Origin: Pseudomonadota bacterium
GTDB taxonomy: Bacteria; Desulfobacterota; Desulfovibrionia; Desulfovibrionales; Desulfovibrionaceae
DNA length: 7,133 nucleotides
Assembly (NCBI GenBank): GCA_023426275.1
Contig: JAFABC010000293.1
Span: forward strand, 1-7,133
Reading direction: 5' to 3'
In this document: positions 5,179-7,133 of the stretch, one piece after another
Position numbering within the stretch: position 1 is the first letter of the stretch
Layout of the letters: each line of letters opens with the position of its first letter
Position numbers and translations under genes: made by a program
The notes under the pieces: model-generated
What the model was told of the DNA's origin: nothing
Databases searched by the model: none
The model's input: only the letters and a program-made list of their open reading frames with translations

Positions 5179-5979
5179 ATGTCGCCCCGCCTCGCCCCGG
5201 TCCTTGTCGTCGTCTTGTTGCTTGCCGCCTGCGCGCCGTCCTCGGATACGGCCCTGCGCAACACCCTGCAAGAACACCCGGACATCGTCCTCGACGCCCT
5301 GGCCACGCGCAAGGCCGACCTCTACGCCCTGGTCGTGGCCGGGCAGCAGGAACAGCAGGCGGCGGCCGATCAGGCCAAGCAGACCGAGGAACTCGCAAAG
5401 CCGCTGAAACCGGTCATCGATCCCGACCGGGCCATGCGCGGACCGGCCACGGCCCCGACCACCATCGTGGTCTATTCCGATTTTCTGTGTCCCTACTGCG
5501 CCCGGGGAGCCAAGGAACTCAAGGCCTTTGAGGACCGCCATCCGGATTCGGTGCGGGTGCTCTTCAAGCACTACGCCACCGACGACCTGTCCCGGCAGGC
5601 GGCGCTGGTCTACGAGGCCCTGGCCCGACAGGACCCCAAGCTGGCCTTCGCCTTTCACGACGCCATCTTCGCCTCCCAGCAGGAGATCGAGCAGGCCGGC
5701 GAACCGGCCATCTACGCCCTGGCCATCAAGCTCGGAGCCAACGTGTCCCAGCTCAAGCGCGACCTGAAGGACCCGGCCCTGGCCAAACGCATCGCCGACG
5801 ACGTGGCCGAGGCCCGGTCGTTCGGCATCGAAGGCACGCCGACGTTCCTCATAAACGGCGTGTCCCTGCGCGGCGCGGCCCCGGTCGGCGAATTCGAAAA
5901 CATCCTGCGCCAGGTGTCGCCCCAGGGCGGCCAGGAAGCGCCGTGCGCCGTGTGCGATAAGGAAAAAGCAAAAAAATAG
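5179..5979 (+). CDS. DsbA/ScsC-like thiol-disulfide oxidoreductase lipoprotein
   Basis: This 266-residue envelope lipoprotein should catalyse thiol-disulfide exchange on exported proteins. The start at 5179 has AAAGGA seven bases upstream and gives a clean lipoprotein signal with lipobox LAAC and lipidated Cys18. The +2 residue is Ala, so outer-membrane sorting is likely. Residues about 25-55 (LRNTLQEHPDIVLDALATRK) resemble the N-terminal oligomerisation segment of ScsC/Com1-type proteins, followed by a Gln/Ala-rich helix. The thioredoxin fold holds active site C104-P-Y-C107 in YSDFLCPYC, a helical insertion (about 134-210) and the cis-proline at 221 in GTPTFLINGV. An additional pair, C256 and C259 (CAVC), lies seven residues before the end and is not part of the usual fold. 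The gene 35 bases downstream is probably in the same operon. Enzyme class is secure; oxidase versus isomerase is undecided. Confidence 0.9.
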   Translation: MSPRLAPVLVVVLLLAACAPSSDTALRNTLQEHPDIVLDALATRKADLYALVVAGQQEQQAAADQAKQTEELAKPLKPVIDPDRAMRGPATAPTTIVVYSDFLCPYCARGAKELKAFEDRHPDSVRVLFKHYATDDLSRQAALVYEALARQDPKLAFAFHDAIFASQQEIEQAGEPAIYALAIKLGANVSQLKRDLKDPALAKRIADDVAEARSFGIEGTPTFLINGVSLRGAAPVGEFENILRQVSPQGGQEAPCAVCDKEKAKK

Positions 5980-6014
5980 CGCTCCGCGCCGAACCGCAGA
6001 AGCGACGCCGTCCT

Positions 6015-6584
6015 ATGTCCGCACTCTTTCGCATCCTTGTCCTGCTGGCCCTTTGCGCCGCACCAGTCCTGCCGGGCGGCCCCGCGCCGGCCCTGGCCGA
6101 TGAAGAGCCGCCTGCCGCCACGGCCCAGGGACCGGAGTGCCGTCCCCTGGACGAAGCCAGTCTGACGGGCATGATGGAGGCGCTGATCAAGTATTCCGAC
6201 GACAATCAGGCCGCCCAGGGCCGGATTCTGGAACTGCTGGAGACCTACAAGAACAACAAGGACGCGCCGGAATACAAAAAGCTGCTCTTTTTGTTCGACA
6301 CGCACCAGAAGGTGACGACCAGCCTCAACAACCTGATCGACATCCTCTACATCACGCTCAAGCACGGCCGCTGCGACGACCAGGAACTCAACGACTACAT
6401 CTACAGCCGTTGCAAGAACATCATCACCTTTTTAAACAACATGGTGTTTTTCCTGACCGCCCGCAACCAGGAGATCGATCTCGGCGCCTCGGTGGACGTG
6501 CAGCGCCTCTACGAGAGCTATCTGGTGCGGCTGACCACCCTGCTCTACGAGCTCAACAAGCTCCAAATCCACTTCTACAAATAG
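6015..6584 (+). CDS. Exported helical protein of unknown function (189 aa)
   Basis: I do not recognise a family. A signal peptide (hydrophobic about residues 4-20, cleavage probably near ALA-DE at 28-29) sends the protein to the periplasm. After a short Pro/Ala-rich linker, the rest appears almost entirely alpha-helical, in about four segments rich in Leu, Asn, Tyr and Lys (about 46-80, 84-117, 121-150 and 160-187). The mature part has three cysteines (C42, C120, C133). No catalytic or cofactor motif is visible. Ribosome binding before the ATG at 6015 is weak. The gene begins 35 bases after the thiol oxidoreductase gene with no terminator between, so it is probably co-transcribed. A disulfide substrate of its neighbour is one possibility, from context only. 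It converges on the SPOR gene with 30 bases between the stops. Confidence 0.8.
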   Translation: MSALFRILVLLALCAAPVLPGGPAPALADEEPPAATAQGPECRPLDEASLTGMMEALIKYSDDNQAAQGRILELLETYKNNKDAPEYKKLLFLFDTHQKVTTSLNNLIDILYITLKHGRCDDQELNDYIYSRCKNIITFLNNMVFFLTARNQEIDLGASVDVQRLYESYLVRLTTLLYELNKLQIHFYK

Positions 6585-6614
6585 CCCGGCCGTCGCCGCC
6601 CCGGGGAAAGCCGG

Positions 6615-7133
6615 CTATTCGCAACGCACCCGCGCGGCCAGATCCGGACTCACCTGGAAAAGCAGCGGCGACACATCCCCCGCCGCCGCCACCGCATGGC
6701 GCGTGGCCAGGGCGGCCCGACGATCGCCGAAGCGACCGGCCAGCACCCGGTAGCGCGAACCCTTCCCTGTCTTTTCCACCGCCACGCAGGCGGGAAAACC
6801 CCGCCGGCGCAGCTTGGCGGCCTGACTGGCGGCATTGGCGGCGTCGGCGAACAACCCGGTTTGCAACGCCCAATAGCCGGTCGCGGCCGGCTTCTCCGGC
6901 GTGGTCGGTTTGGCCGAAACGGGCGAAGGAGCTGACGCACCTGCAGCCTTGGCCGGAGCCGGATTCCGGGCGGGCGGCGGCACCGGCCCGCCCCGCTCCT
7001 GCGTCCGGGCCGGCGGTTGTGCCTTGGACGCAGGGCCGGCTTTCTTCCCGGACGTGGACGAGGCCGCCGTCGGTCCGGCCTCCGGCGCGAGAGCGGGGGC
7101 GGGAGCGGCCGGCGTCGCCGGCGCGGGGGGCGG
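6615..7133 (-). CDS. SPOR-domain protein, 5' end beyond the window
   Basis: The open frame continues without a stop to the window edge, leaving the last 172 residues. The first hundred or so are low-complexity, rich in Pro, Ala, Lys and Ser, a typical extended periplasmic linker. A C-terminal SPOR domain follows, with the characteristic opening YWALQTGLFADAANA, the RRRGFPACV strand and GSRYRVLAGRFGDRRAA. SPOR domains bind denuded peptidoglycan glycans at division sites. Such proteins usually begin with a cytoplasmic tail and one membrane helix, which would lie outside this window. A GTG at 6983 could be read as a start, but the linker continues upstream in frame, so I treat it as internal. 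Together with the transglycosylase it points to wall-related functions at both ends of the window. Confidence 0.85.
   Translation of the reverse strand, partial: PPPAPATPAAPAPALAPEAGPTAASSTSGKKAGPASKAQPPARTQERGGPVPPPARNPAPAKAAGASAPSPVSAKPTTPEKPAATGYWALQTGLFADAANAASQAAKLRRRGFPACVAVEKTGKGSRYRVLAGRFGDRRAALATRHAVAAAGDVSPLLFQVSPDLAARVRCE

Noticed and set aside
6578..6618. Bidirectional terminator between the convergent genes
   Set aside because: AGCC(C)GGC and GCCGGCT can pair only with a bulge, the loop is long and the arms overlap the stop codons. The signal is too weak to list as a feature.

Overview
The window is very GC-rich with dense, mostly intact coding on both strands. It looks like the chromosome of a Desulfovibrio-type sulfate reducer (Desulfovibrio, Solidesulfovibrio or a relative). 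I infer this from the NtrC-type regulator, the small periplasmic c-type cytochrome, the GC-rich hairpin repeats between genes and the base composition. No similarity search was possible, so the genus is a guess. I see no tRNA, rRNA, CRISPR array, insertion sequence or phage gene.

Layout. A palindromic intergenic repeat (1-47) opens the window. It is followed by a small exported protein of unknown role on the minus strand (68-325), which has its own promoter and leader hairpin. Facing away from it is an MltB-like lytic murein transglycosylase (514-1479, plus). This converges on a two-gene minus-strand unit: a sigma-54-dependent response regulator (1942-3360) followed by a small one-helix membrane protein with a GxxxG repeat (1498-1863). 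A second, inverted copy of the first repeat (3453-3499) and a hairpin (3583-3609) separate this unit from a minus-strand UPF0104/LPG-synthase-type membrane protein (3630-4595). A 52-base nested palindrome (4627-4678) lies between that gene and a small cytochrome c gene (4695-4982, minus).

The cytochrome is transcribed away from a two-gene plus-strand unit: a DsbA/ScsC-like thiol-disulfide lipoprotein (5179-5979) and an exported helical protein of unknown function (6015-6584). The shared 196-base intergenic region holds three perfect dyads in a row, a strong candidate control region. The window ends inside a minus-strand gene for a proline/alanine-rich protein with a C-terminal SPOR domain (6615-7133, 5' end outside the window).

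How the genes fit together. Nearly all products act in the envelope: peptidoglycan cleavage and septal peptidoglycan binding (transglycosylase, SPOR protein), membrane lipids (UPF0104) and periplasmic redox (cytochrome, Dsb-like lipoprotein). The most unusual part is the divergent redox locus at about 4695-6584. Its cytochrome has a CxCH rather than CxxCH heme motif, its thiol oxidoreductase carries a second CxxC at the extreme C-terminus, and the third protein is exported with three cysteines. That these three work together is an inference from position and regulation only.
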